Part shown: one piece after another, positions 45,420 to 55,245 of the stretch | Numbering within the stretch: position 1 is the stretch's first letter | Layout: every line of letters begins with the position of its first letter | Assembly: GCA_025024175.1 (NCBI GenBank) | Contig: QCXZ01000137.1 | Coordinates: 16,864,001-16,928,000 of the forward strand | Length of the DNA: 64,000 bases | Direction of reading: 5' to 3' | Source of the DNA: Rhyzopertha dominica | Lineage: Eukaryota; Arthropoda; Insecta; Coleoptera; Bostrichidae | The notes under the pieces: generated by a model | The model's input: only the letters and a program-made list of their open reading frames with translations | The model's database searches: none | Told to the model about the DNA's origin: nothing | Translations under genes and position numbers: made by a program

Positions 45420-46150
45420 ACAATAGCTTTCGTAAATTCATATGTGGCAACTCTTTTGAGTTTCAATAGATTTATTTATAGGCAATCCAAACTTTCTGGT
45501 CTGTAAGTTTTCGACCAGATTCTTATTTTGAGGTTAGACCAAAAAATTTCAATTACTGGTCGTAAGTGTGGAACATTTGCTGGGTTTTTTCCTTAAGNGA
45601 TATGGATGTATGTGAACCATTCCATCTAGACCTACCACTCCTTTGGTAGAGAATTTTGCCCCTAAACAACCCGTGTCATTGTAAGACCCAGTCGCAAGAT
45701 ATGTGGGATATCGTGGTAACATTGTTTTCGTAATAAATTTTATTTTATTTTCTAGATAAGTACTAGGCTTATCATTGATCATAGTAACATTTTCCTATCC
45801 ATTTGTTACTGTCCATGNTAAAATATGTTTGATCATACGTCACATAAATAACATATATTTTTTTGCACGAAAAATTGTTACAAGTACTCGCAGTCTTCTT
45901 TTGGGTTAATTCTCGGATTTCTGATACCTTTACTGGTATGGGTTTTCACTTTAGGGGTTTAATATCCATATTAAGTAAATAATCTTTAATAATATTTTTG
46001 TCGCAATGAAACTTACGATATGATTTTGCAATTTTACCTTTTGTAACAGGTCGAAGTTTTTTTATAACTGAATTCCTTTTTTTAAAATCCTATTGTGCAG
46101 GGTATTTTATAATCGACGATTTATTTTAGGTTAGGTGCTTCTGATAAAAT
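45420..46150 (-). pseudogene. Tc1/mariner-superfamily transposase relic
   Basis: Minus-strand pieces read in order. Near 45910-46010 lies a basic region with KPIPVKVSEIRELTQKK. Near 45820 comes YDQTYF (first catalytic Asp). KWIGKCYYDQ and PSTYLENKIKFITKTMLP follow, then GAKFSTKGVVGLDGMV. At 45540-45600 after a frameshift is PANVPHLRPVIEIFWSNLK, matching the NxPxxRPIExFW block that holds the third catalytic Glu. The motif style differs from the other mariners in the window, so it is a separate lineage. Stops, frameshifts and Ns; no ends found. Confidence 0.65.
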
Positions 46151-48091
46151 TCACAAATTAATTAATGACGTTCTTGTTCATTTAAACTTATAATTAATAT
46201 CTACGATAAATTTTCTATATATAGCAATGCCTACAACACTACGATGACTGATATTTCATGGACAAAGCAATAAACCATAGCCCTTCTAAGTTTGTGCTGA
46301 TTTAATTCACCGTGCATTATCAAGTGCAATTGGGCAATAGCCCAATCTCCCAAATTATCAAATCGTGTGGGTTTGAATTAAAATAAAAAGGTTCAAGTGA
46401 CAACATACCTAACCAATACTACATAGTCTGTTTATAATTTAAACACTATTTTTGATTATCACTAGATATACATATTTGTCGTTAATAGTGTCATGAATTG
46501 ACGAGGCAAGGGAAAATATACAGCGGCCTAAATACAATTTTTTTAGTGTTTGGAAATTTGTGAATGAAATGAGAGCACCCATAGCTACAACTCTATTGAG
46601 CCTTTGAGGAATAATACAGGGATAAATGTATTTTTGCTTGATATTCTCGCAATTAGATTTTAAAATGACTTTATTTCAAAACTATTGTGAAGATAAAAAA
46701 GAAATAAATCAGTTCAATTTGCAGTAATAATTTAGCAAAAAATTACAGTTCCCACAGAAAATAAAGATCGATCGTCTTCTAATGCCTTAAAGCTCAATTT
46801 TAGGGATTTTGTGGTTCAGCATCTGAAAAACATTTAAGTGGTATGTAAAAAAGCAAAAAATAAAGTTCTAAGGTATATTCCTTAGAACTTTCCAGAGATT
46901 TGGCGCGTCTATCTATATAAGAGCTTCGAAGTAACTTCTTAATTAAATTATTTCACCGACTTCTGTTCCAATCTGTTGAGGATTTATCCAAATTTAGGTG
47001 CCACAAATATCCTGAAAGCAATGTTTTACTTTGGCCCACCATTACATCATCATTTAAAACTTATTCATCTCCCCAATTCTCGCAGCGACGAGAGGGCCGT
47101 CACGGCTTTTCCCCTTTCACCCCTAAAAGCGTAACTGCTAACAACTTGGGAGTAAGTAAGGGTGTATATTATGCGAAATGGGAGCACACGTGAAGCCTCT
47201 CGGGTCAGGCGCGCTGGGTCCGTAAAAGGAAATCACGGAGCTTTTTGTCCAACTTTTCAGACACATTCCGACCCAGATTCCCCGCTGTTTGTTATTCCAG
47301 AATCCCTTTGCATAAAATTTCGCTTATGGACATCTTAGCGATCGATCGCGGTTACTGCATCCCCGTCAGGCGTGCGAGATGTATGGTTGGCTTTTTGACT
47401 TAATTCAGACTTGCGATGTTCGGAATGTGCCTATATAGACAAAATATTCGGAATAGTAGCAACGATATAAAGTCGAATCTTACTAGCTAGCATTTGTTAA
47501 GTGAAACGGAACATTGCAGACGCTTTGATTGAACTTGTTCGAATTTCCTTTCACTGTTTGGGTAATGTATCCAAGTCGTTTCATAGAGTAAGAAAGAGCT
47601 ATTTGGGAAAGTTGACTAAGGTGATTGTATTCCTGAGAATTTCGCAGGGTTCAACATTGGAATTGTGTACCTTTATTGGGGATATTTACCTAAAAATCCT
47701 TACCCCCTGCGTTTCTTTTGAATTGGAGAATCAATCGCCATTTACTGCTGTTGCTGTTTTGCTGCTTTCCAACCCTGTGGGACTATATTTGGTTGTTGTG
47801 GAAAATCATGGGCGTAGAATAGTGATCCTTAGAGATTATTGAACGAGAAAATCCACTTTCTTGATGCGGACTGCGGATTATGAATAACATTCGTCAAAAA
47901 TAAGTTTATTAAGAGAATTTTGTTATTTTGCGTTACTAGGCCTTTTTTTCAACTCCGGATGGGTTATAAAAATAAGATCCCCTTACATTTTTACATTTTT
48001 TTGTTTTCTACTACATTTGCTTTTTTTTCACTAGATAAATCCCATTTACTAGCTTAATCTTATTTATGAATTCTGGTATTACTATCGCGCA
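46151..48091. other. Spacer with a GC-richer block
   Basis: About 47040-47420 is GC-richer and non-repetitive (CTCGCAGCGACGAGAGGGCC, GTGAAGCCTCTCGGGTCAGG, GCGATCGATCGCGGTTACTG). The 113-codon plus-strand frame at 47501-47842 starts at GTG and shows no domain. The remainder is AT-rich and unassigned. Confidence 0.3.
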
Positions 48092-48720
48092 TGGGAATGT
48101 TAGATCACTGTTGAGCAACTTCAATCTATTTTATGACTTTTTTGCCTCAAACAATTATAGCATTTTTGGTGTTACGAAGACCTGACTGATGGCTATAAAA
48201 TATTTAGAAAGGACAGAGCAGGTCGTGGGGGTGGTATTCTGATGTATGTTGCAGACGGATTGCGCTCTGTGCAGGTTAGTGTCGATGGTGAGTTTTGCTT
48301 TGAATACGTGTGGATCAAAATATGTATAAATAAACGAATTATAATGGTAGGGACAATATATAAACCTCCTCAAGTCAATGTGAATCAGTTTTTGAGTGAT
48401 TTTGACGATATGGTGGTACAAGTTATTCCTCAATGTGATGATTTAATTATAATAGGTGACATGAATATAAATATTTTGGATGTGGGTGGGCGTGATGCAG
48501 AAAAATATTTGTCCGTTATTGATAGTTATGGCTTAAAGCAAATCATCGATCAGCCCACTGGTATATCTAAGGAATTGCTACCTTAATTAACCATATCGTA
48601 GTATCCCATCGGTCCTTGATTGAAGGCTATGTAGTTGAGCCTTTGCACGGTACATCTTATCACCGCCTAGTATCTATTTTTGACTGCGATAATATTGATA
48701 TGAAGGTACAAATATTAAAT
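48092..48720 (+). pseudogene. LINE endonuclease (EEP/APE type) relic
   Basis: Frame pieces give HGNVRSLLSNFNLFYDF and SIFGVTKT. From 48242 an open frame has GRGGGILMYVADGLRSVQV (just upstream and across), FEYVWIKICINKRIIMVGTI, YKPPQVNVNQFLSDF, LIIIGDMNINILDV and KQIIDQPTG, then HIV-x-SHRSLIE. These match the LINE apurinic-like endonuclease: the GGG..IYV strand, YRPP, the GDFN (here GDMN) motif, and a degenerate DHI. This enzyme nicks target DNA in Jockey/CR1-type elements. Frameshifts near 48185 and 48575 make it dead. The RT of the same or a related element follows at 49515. Confidence 0.8.
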
Positions 48721-48759
48721 AATAATTTTTCTTATTGTATTTATTTATAGGTTCTGGCT

Positions 48760-49470
48760 CCTTTTTTATAAATTAAAGACACTTTTTTCTAATAATATAA
48801 CGTTTCGAACTATAATACCAATAACATTAATAGAACCAATTATCACAAAAAATTGGCAAGAACTAGAACAATATACAAATATCCCTAAAACAGAATTTAT
48901 AAAAGCACTAAATTTTACATTATTTTCAAATTATTTCCAATTTAAGAACAACTATTATAAACAAATAGATGGGATAGCAATGGGATCACCCATCTCAAGC
49001 AATATAGCACAAATAATAATGGAAGATTTAGAAATAACAATAACAAACAAAATAAATTATATAAAATTTTACACAAGATTACAATTACAACAAAATTACA
49101 ATTTACCATAGAGACAGAGAAGAAAAACACAATTAACTATCTAGACCTTACACTAATTAAAAAAGATAACAAAATTCTCACAAAATGGTATTCAAAACCA
49201 ACTGCATTGGGAAGACTACTAAATTACCATTCTAACCACCCCTACAGACAAGAAAATAGCTATTCTAAACAACACTATACAACGAATAATAAAATTTACT
49301 AGTCCAGAACTTAGAATTGAAACTTTACATGCCACTGCTAAAATACTAAAAAATAACAACTACCCCATTAAGTTAATAAGTAACTCAATAAAACAACAAA
49401 CAGAAAAACTATACAATAGTATTCAATACGAAAAACAAGAAAAAAACACAAACATAACGTACTTAACCTT
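48760..49470 (+). pseudogene. RT fragment of a third Penelope-like lineage
   Basis: The frame pieces read PITLIEPIITKNWQELEQYT, NIPKTEFIKALNFTLFSNYF, YKQIDGIAMGSPISSNIAQI, IMEDLE. After a gap, where the YxDD segment is lost, they read TIETEKKNTINYLDLTLIKK, WYSKPTALGRLLNYHSNHP and a Lys/Asn-rich C-terminal region. G-x-AMGSP-x-S and the INYLDLT-x-x-x...KPT...SxHP sequence are diagnostic of PLE RTs. The residues and the extreme A-richness differ from the PLE family at 14486-17849. It lies between the LINE endonuclease and the LINE RT, probably as an insertion, though no target duplication was found. Confidence 0.75.
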
Positions 49471-49514
49471 TACTCTTTATTTAACATATTATTAATTACT
49501 GTTTGGCTTGTTAA

Positions 49515-50085
49515 GTTTTCCCAAAATGTTGGAAACAGTCTATAATACACCCTATTCCTAAAATAAATAAACCTTTAATATATAAAGATCTGCGCCGGAT
49601 TAGGGTGTTGCCGGTTTTGTTCAAGCTTCTGGAGAAAGCATTGAACCATTAGATACGTGAATATGTAACAGAGCATCGCATTTTGCCTGTTGTGCAGTCG
49701 GGGTTTCGCCCTTTACACGGCTGTAGTACCGCGATTTCACATGTAGTGGACGACATTCTTTGTGCTGCAGACAAAACTAACTATGCTTGTTCTGTTGGAT
49801 TTTTCCAAAGCTTTCGACACCATTAACCATGAAGTCTTGTTAGCTATATTGAATTACCTCGGTTTTAAATAGTCTGCAGTTGGTTTGGTGTGTGATAATC
49901 TGAAGGACAGATTTCAAAGTGTATGTTTGCCATGCCTTCCAGTTTCAGCGTCTGTTCCTATTCACTGCGGAGTGCCACAAGGTTCGATCTTCGGGCCGTT
50001 ATTATTTTCTCTGTAGACAATTGGGATTGGGGAAACCCTGACTGCATGTAAGTGTCATGCTTATGCCGATGAATAAAACAGTATT
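49515..50085 (+). pseudogene. LINE reverse transcriptase relic, N-terminal half
   Basis: FPKCWKQSIIHPIPKINKPL, YKDLRRIRVLPVLFKLLEKA, then after a stop REYVTEHRILPVVQSGFRP and CSTAISHVVDDILCA. A frame change leads to LDFSKAFDTIN-like DNA (TTGGATTTTTCCAAAGCTTT) near 49795, GVPQGSIFGPLLFSL near 49970, and YADE near 50067 where YADD is expected. This is the RT fingers/palm order of the LINE class whose endonuclease is upstream. Stops and frameshifts show it is dead. Confidence 0.78.
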
Positions 50086-50154
50086 AATATTATTATTAAT
50101 ATTTACATAAAAAATTATTTTATTATTAAAAGTTTAAAAAGGTCTTACCTATTC

Positions 50155-50330
50155 ATTTTTCTACAAAATCCCCAAAACAATTGAAGCATTTTTTATATCG
50201 CTTTTAGATGTCCTGTATAAGGAACTGTGCCGAGACTTCGGACAATTACATTTTGACAGTCCACTGGAACTCTTCCTTAAAGATGAAGCGTTGACGACCC
50301 AAAACACGTTGGCACAATGTAANNTTTCGC
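50155..50330 (-). pseudogene. Mariner transposase C-terminal scrap
   Basis: Minus-strand pieces in mixed frames give KEEFQWTVK, then a stop, QFLIQDI, and RYKKCFNCFGDFVEK at the left end. The last matches the W/Y-x-KC-x-x-x-x-GDYVEK terminus of mariner transposases. Only about 55 residues are traceable. The catalytic residues are not present. Confidence 0.5.
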
Positions 50331-53300
50331 AATAAAACTTCTTTCTTATCGTTGTCCTTTGCTTCATGGTTAAACGCTTTTAAGCGTTTAGGTTAAATGT
50401 GCTGGTACTTTATGTTCCTATAGCCTGCAGTAAGCGTTTGTTGAATATCTGGAATTAAGGAAGACAGTTCCAAAACTAACAAAAATGTCGACTAGTATCA
50501 ACGGGCCATAAGTTATGATCTGTAGATTCTAGTGGAACTGGAAGAATTCAGAATATACAGATACTGGAATCTACAGATAACAGCTCTTTGTCTGTAGATC
50601 ACAATCTCGTTTTTGCTATTTTTGGAATTGTTGATGTTCAGCAACTGCTTGGTCCAGAGTGAAGTAATGCTAAAGCTAGCAAAAGCCTGTTTAGTAAAAA
50701 TACAACATTGCAACTAAAAGCCAATTTTGTAAAAATACGACGTTGACAGTGACAATTCTTTAACTAATAATATGTCTGGTCTAGTGGGTTGTGAATGTCC
50801 GTTTACAATGTAAAAATGTATGTAATTTATCAATAAATAATATTAAATACTAATGAGCAGGCTAATTGCCAAATAGGCAGGGCCAAAAAATTATTTAAAA
50901 AAAATAACTTTTAAGCCGGCCTCGATGGTCCAGTGGGCAGCGCGGTTGCCTATGTCCACAGACGTTGCTTGTTGCATGATTTCACGAATTGGGTTTTGTG
51001 GAGGAATTGCCAAGATCTTATCCTAAATTAAACAAAGACATGTCCCAAACACTTTTCTAATTATGCTCATTTTTATGATATAATATGGTCATATCTTCGT
51101 TACACTATAACAGACTGCTCTTATTCACGGGTCCCACAATAGTTCTTTTTAAATCTAAAGCTATGTGTTTTAGCGTTTTTTGTTATTTTGAATATTATGC
51201 GTTAATTTATCGATTTCAAATTACTTTCTTTTTGACATAAGCGAGTGACTAAAATAACAAATTGAGTATTTAGGAATTGCAATATTACATTATTATATTC
51301 ATTAACATCTAACACTATCTTAATTTGTAGATGATGAGTTTACGAACTTGATTATTTAAATAAGAACTGCACTCTGTGTATACCTAGAAAACATGTTTGC
51401 AGCTTGAAATAATATCAAAGTGGGGTCGACAGGCTGTTTTGAATACAGTTATTGAAGAACAGCTTTTTATCATTATTATGGAAACAGGCGTCGCCAACGT
51501 TGCGTATCGATATTTATTGGGCCATAAAATAAATATGGTAGCATAAACACGTTATATGTATCATGTTTCTGCACGCTATTCCTGCTGTAAACTACATATA
51601 ATGGCAGCGCGAAGACCCATATTTAAAAAAGCGAGGTTCTGCTTGCTGGTAATAGTATGTTGGCTTCTTACTAGTCTTATCGTGTAGGTAAATGTATATT
51701 GCTAAAACAGAAGATTGGTGATCTTTCATTAACCCTTAAATTATTTAAATAGTTTGAATACAATACTTTTTTGATTGTACGTTCTTGCACTATATAGTGT
51801 ATTATTTCGCTCCCGAATCATTGTGTGTAAACATTGAAATGGAGAGAAGGACATGAAAGTGTTATACCGCTAGTCACCTTTTGAATCATTGGTAAATACT
51901 GCTATTTACAACATTGGTATATTCATATTAATTGCTAATTGATGGTCTTCAACAAGCATTATTTGATTCACTCCATTTCTGATTTCGGTATTGTGTTATA
52001 AGGCAACATGATTGCTCCTTTGCTATAGGCTTTTATAGAAATGAATTGTGCACATTATTAATGTAAAGAATCAAAACAACCTATTAGTACCGTATTTGCG
52101 ATTTGATAAGGACTTTGTTCACTCACTGTTAAGAATTCGATAAAATGTTTCTATTCTAGAGAAGCATATATTTGTAACATGATTTGTGTTAGGCAATCTA
52201 TCTATATACAACGTAAACTACTTTAAATAGACAATTTTATTTAAAGAATATAAAAAATACATAAGATTTGTTTGTTATGATACATAATTTGAAAGTTCAT
52301 TTCACAAGGACCGCCACCTAATTAGTTTTATTACGATTTACTCATTTACGCGGTAGTGGATCAATACGTTTTATAAAGCAAGTTGCTTATTAAACTCCAA
52401 GAGTGACCAGTCACAATCGACAATAGAACCATATAATGCATGAAAGTTTGCCTTTCTAAAGTTATCACAATTGCAAGTTCGATTCCAGGAAACTCAATCG
52501 TATGTTATAAGGTTACCTTCCAGTTCAATAAATTCATAGAATCGGGTGGTATGGGTCTTCAACTACAAAAGGTTGTTTGTCGTGAATACTGATTAGGTCG
52601 ATAAATTCAGTAGTTTGCCGTTATTGTTAAAAATATTGTTATACTGTAACAAGCCTAAGATAATTAGCAATACCAAAAAAACTTGGCTCAACTTAATCAT
52701 TGTTAACAAGTTACGGGACATTAAACCACCGATAATTAGTACGTAGTTACTAATAACGAGCGTTAGAAAAATAGGTGAAGTAAGTGAGTGATGGTTTTAG
52801 TCCTCGTGAACGTACGTCACAGTGCTGGAGTAACAAACTGAACTGTCGCCAGACTGTTATTTGTGTCGAATGTCAGATGAGATTGGTTTGCAATTTTTTG
52901 AAGAATCAACGATGCAAGAATTTTAAAAACAAGTTCTTCTTACAACAGCGAAATCCGCTTGAAAACACATTTGCATAGGAAGACCGGATGTAAAGGAACA
53001 TTGGTAATGAGTTCACACGGCATACGGAAGAATATCGCGCCTCATAAAGCAGTTCCGAGTAGACACTTATTTCTAAAAAAAAAACTAGACAAAACCATGT
53101 ATGTGCAACCGCGCCCTATGTATCATATTACTACACTAGTGGAATATGAATCCATATTCCAAGACTCTTGGAAACTTCTGTTTATAATTACATATTTTTA
53201 GTACCTAAGCAAAATGTTAATAAAGAAAACCAAATTAAGGCTTCTAATTTATTCAGTTAACTATGTATATAACGGTACATATTGGAATGATATAAAAATA

Positions 53301-53350
53301 CTGATAAATTATCTACCTACTTATGTAATGGCTAAATGAGCATATGTGAT
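50331..53350. other. Unassigned spacer; one SINE-head-like patch
   Basis: At 50913-50975 GCCGGCCTCGATGGTCCAGT, GGGCAGCGCGGTTGCC resembles the 5' head of a tRNA-derived SINE (A box TGGTCCAGTGG). No B box follows at tRNA spacing, so it is at most a truncated copy. The remaining sequence is AT-rich with no recognised domain. Confidence 0.35.
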
Positions 53351-53502
53351 ATTTTCTTGGGTTTTGCAGGCATAAGATGAAATGAAAAAGTATTGGCCGA
53401 GTTTTGAACTCGGAACCTTTTAAACACCAGTCAACGAGTTCAAATCTCGTTCAAGGCCAATACTTTTTCATTTCATCTTACGCCTGCAAAACCCAAGAAA
53501 AT
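53351..53502. repeat. tRNA-like palindrome (head-to-head half SINEs)
   Basis: Arms of about 47 bp (53351-53397 and 53455-53502; ATTTTCTTGGGTTTTGCAGG at the outer left) are inverted copies with few mismatches. The inner end of each arm carries a perfect tRNA T-arm-like hairpin: CCGAG-TTCAAAA-CTCGG on the minus strand and ACGAG-TTCAAAT-CTCGT on the plus strand, i.e. B-box-like cores. A boxes are absent. This repeats the outward-facing layout seen at 11640-11870 with a different family. Confidence 0.7.
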
Positions 53503-53597
53503 TCAGGCGATCATTAATTATCTTTCCTAGTGACTAAATTACTGCAGTTCTTGAACTAATATTAGAAGATTTATTAAAAACCTTAAGATTAGTATTA

Positions 53598-53823
53598 CGA
53601 GCCCTAACAACTAAATATTGGGACGATTGCAATTTTGACTAAATACATCGCTCGGTTTTAAAAAGGCGTGCCGTGCGTTGCAGCTGAGTAGAATTCGATA
53701 ACTTTACCAAGTATTCCGTCAACTCTAAGCATATTTATCAAAAGCCAACTTTATTTTTGATTGCAAAAATGATACAATATTGACACAATGTGTAATTTCT
53801 GCTGACAACTAAATATTGGGACG
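53598..53823 (+). repeat. Minos-like left terminal inverted repeat (IR/DR)
   Basis: Outer direct-repeat unit ACAACTAAATATTGGGACG at 53607-53625, inner unit at 53805-53823. These are the likely transposase-binding sites. Between them lie TTTTAAAAAGGCGTGCCGTG and AACTTTATTTTTGATTG, matched in reverse in the right repeat. Confidence 0.9.
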
Positions 53824-53833
53824 TTCATAAAAA

Positions 53834-54926
53834 CTAGTAGGTGGTGACATCCCCTTTGGCCTTGATCACCGCGCGAATTCTGGCGGGCATACTTTCCACT
53901 AATTTCTTGCAGAATTCAGGCGATAGAGCATCCCATATTCGCTGAATTTCTTGTCGTAAGTCCGCGATTGTCCGTTGTGGATGATTGCGCAAATGTCTCT
54001 TCATTTCATGCCATACGGCTTCGATAACATTCAAATCGGGGCTATTTGCTGGCCAAGATAAGACGTTAATGTTGTTGGTTCCAAACCATGCCTTAGTGGT
54101 GCGGGCTGTGTGACTGGACGCACCATCTTGTTGAAAAATACACTGTCCTTCAGGACAGAGGACTTCAAGACTGGGAAGTAAACAATCTTGCAAAATTGAT
54201 TGGTACTTCGTTGCATTTACGATCCCCTCTATAAACATTAACTGCCCGACACCTTCAGCGGACATGCAACCCCAAACCATCTGCCCCTTGGCAAACTTGA
54301 CTGTTCGCTTCAAACAATCCTTATGGAATGCCTCATTTTTTGCCCTGATCACACGTTTACGACTGTCACCAACGCAGACATCAAATTTGGACTCATCGCT
54401 GAAGATAACTTTTTTCCAGTCATTATAAGTCCATGTCACTTTCGACTTTGCCCATATTAAGCGACGCTTCTTCTGTTCCGCAGTTAATAAAGGTTTTTCT
54501 TTTGCCTAAAACCATGTAAATAATTAAACTTGTACCTAGCTTTGCAGTACAAGTATCATATTTTGTGCTTACTTTGTAAAAGCTCAACCCCGAATGATGT
54601 ATCCATCGACGGCAACATTCTCTTGACAAATTTAAATTTGTTTCGTTATTCCAACAAGCGGTGATTTCTCGTAACGTGCTGCGACGTCCACCTTTGCAAA
54701 TTTTGACCAGTTTTCGTTGGTCCCGCGGCTTTACCACAGAAGGTCTACCCGGACTTTTGCCTTTGATTTCTAAAGTGCCTCTGTCGGCATAGTATTTGGT
54801 AACGTTTCCCACTGATGATTTACTTAAGTTCAGCTCCGTTGCTATTTTTTGTATCGACAACCCCTTGCAGTACATGGAAATAATAATTTCCCGAACTTTT
54901 TTGACAATTGGCACACCTCTCACCAT
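53834..54926 (-). CDS. Minos-like Tc1 transposase, two exons
   Basis: Exon 1 runs 54926-54573 (118 codons from an ATG, MVRGVPIVKKVREIIISMYC) and exon 2 runs 54505-53834 (223 codons plus stop), total 341 residues, the usual Tc1 length. In order: a first HTH (LSIQKIATELNLSKSSVGNV, about 24-43), an AT-hook-like SPGRPSV, and a second HTH-like segment (TLREITACWN...CCRRWIHHSGLSFYK). Exon 2 resumes with AKEKPLLTAEQKKRRLIWAK, then VIFSDESKFDV (first Asp). WGCMSAEGVG is followed by QQDGASSHTARTTKAWF (second Asp) and SPDLNVIEAVWHEMK, with Glu after exactly 34 intervening residues, so DD34E. No stop interrupts the spliced frame. The enzyme would bind the terminal repeats and cut and paste the element at TA; activity is inferred only. 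Confidence 0.92.
54506..54572 (-). other. 67-bp GT-AG intron in the transposase gene
   Basis: Donor GTAAGC follows TTTTACAAA (54573); acceptor is TTTTAG just before GCAAAAG (54505). The exon junction is in phase 0. Unspliced, the frame hits a stop soon after; spliced, the canonical FYK-AKEK...KKRR-WAK...DWKKVIFSDES context is restored, which is strong evidence that the intron is real. Confidence 0.88.
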
Positions 54927-55019
54927 TTTTGACGCAATAACGACGACTGCTCGTCACCAACAATTATCACTGACAGTATCCAACAAACACACCGCGTGTA
55001 TCATTTGTTTTACCATAGC

Positions 55020-55243
55020 CGTCCCAATATTTAGTTGTCAGCAGAAATTGCACGTTATGCCAGGATTGTGTTATTGCGTCAGTGAAAAATAAAGTTAGCT
55101 TTTGAAAAATATCCTAAGAGTTGACTGAATACATGTTAAAGCTAGAATTCTACTCAGCATCAACGCACGGAACGCCCTTTTAAAACTGAGCGATGTTTAC
55201 GGTCAAAATTGCAATCGTCCCAATATTTAGTTGTTAGGGCTCG
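55020..55243 (-). repeat. Minos-like right terminal inverted repeat (IR/DR)
   Basis: Inner unit CGTCCCAATATTTAGTTGT at 55020-55038, outer unit at 55216-55234. The stretch between matches the left repeat in reverse with scattered substitutions and short indels. Confidence 0.9.
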
Positions 55244-55245
55244 TA

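Larger units (their letters stand above)
53598..55243 (-). mobile_element. Minos-like Tc1 transposon, apparently near-intact
   Basis: The 1646-bp element is bounded by CGAGCCCTAACAACTAAATA and its complement, with TA on both sides (53596-53597, 55244-55245). Terminal inverted repeats of about 225 bp each contain two copies of ACAACTAAATATTGGGACG, one near the tip and one near the inner edge, an IR/DR arrangement. The single gene on the minus strand reads through as a 341-residue DD34E transposase after removing one short intron. Minos is known for long terminal repeats and a short intron in its transposase gene, so the layout is Minos-like. The two terminal repeats have diverged from each other (roughly four fifths identical by eye), so it is not brand new. 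Confidence 0.93.

Noticed and set aside
54796..55092. 98-codon plus-strand frame over the Minos-like element
   Set aside because: It lies antisense to the transposase exon 1 and runs into the terminal repeat; it is a shadow of the real gene.
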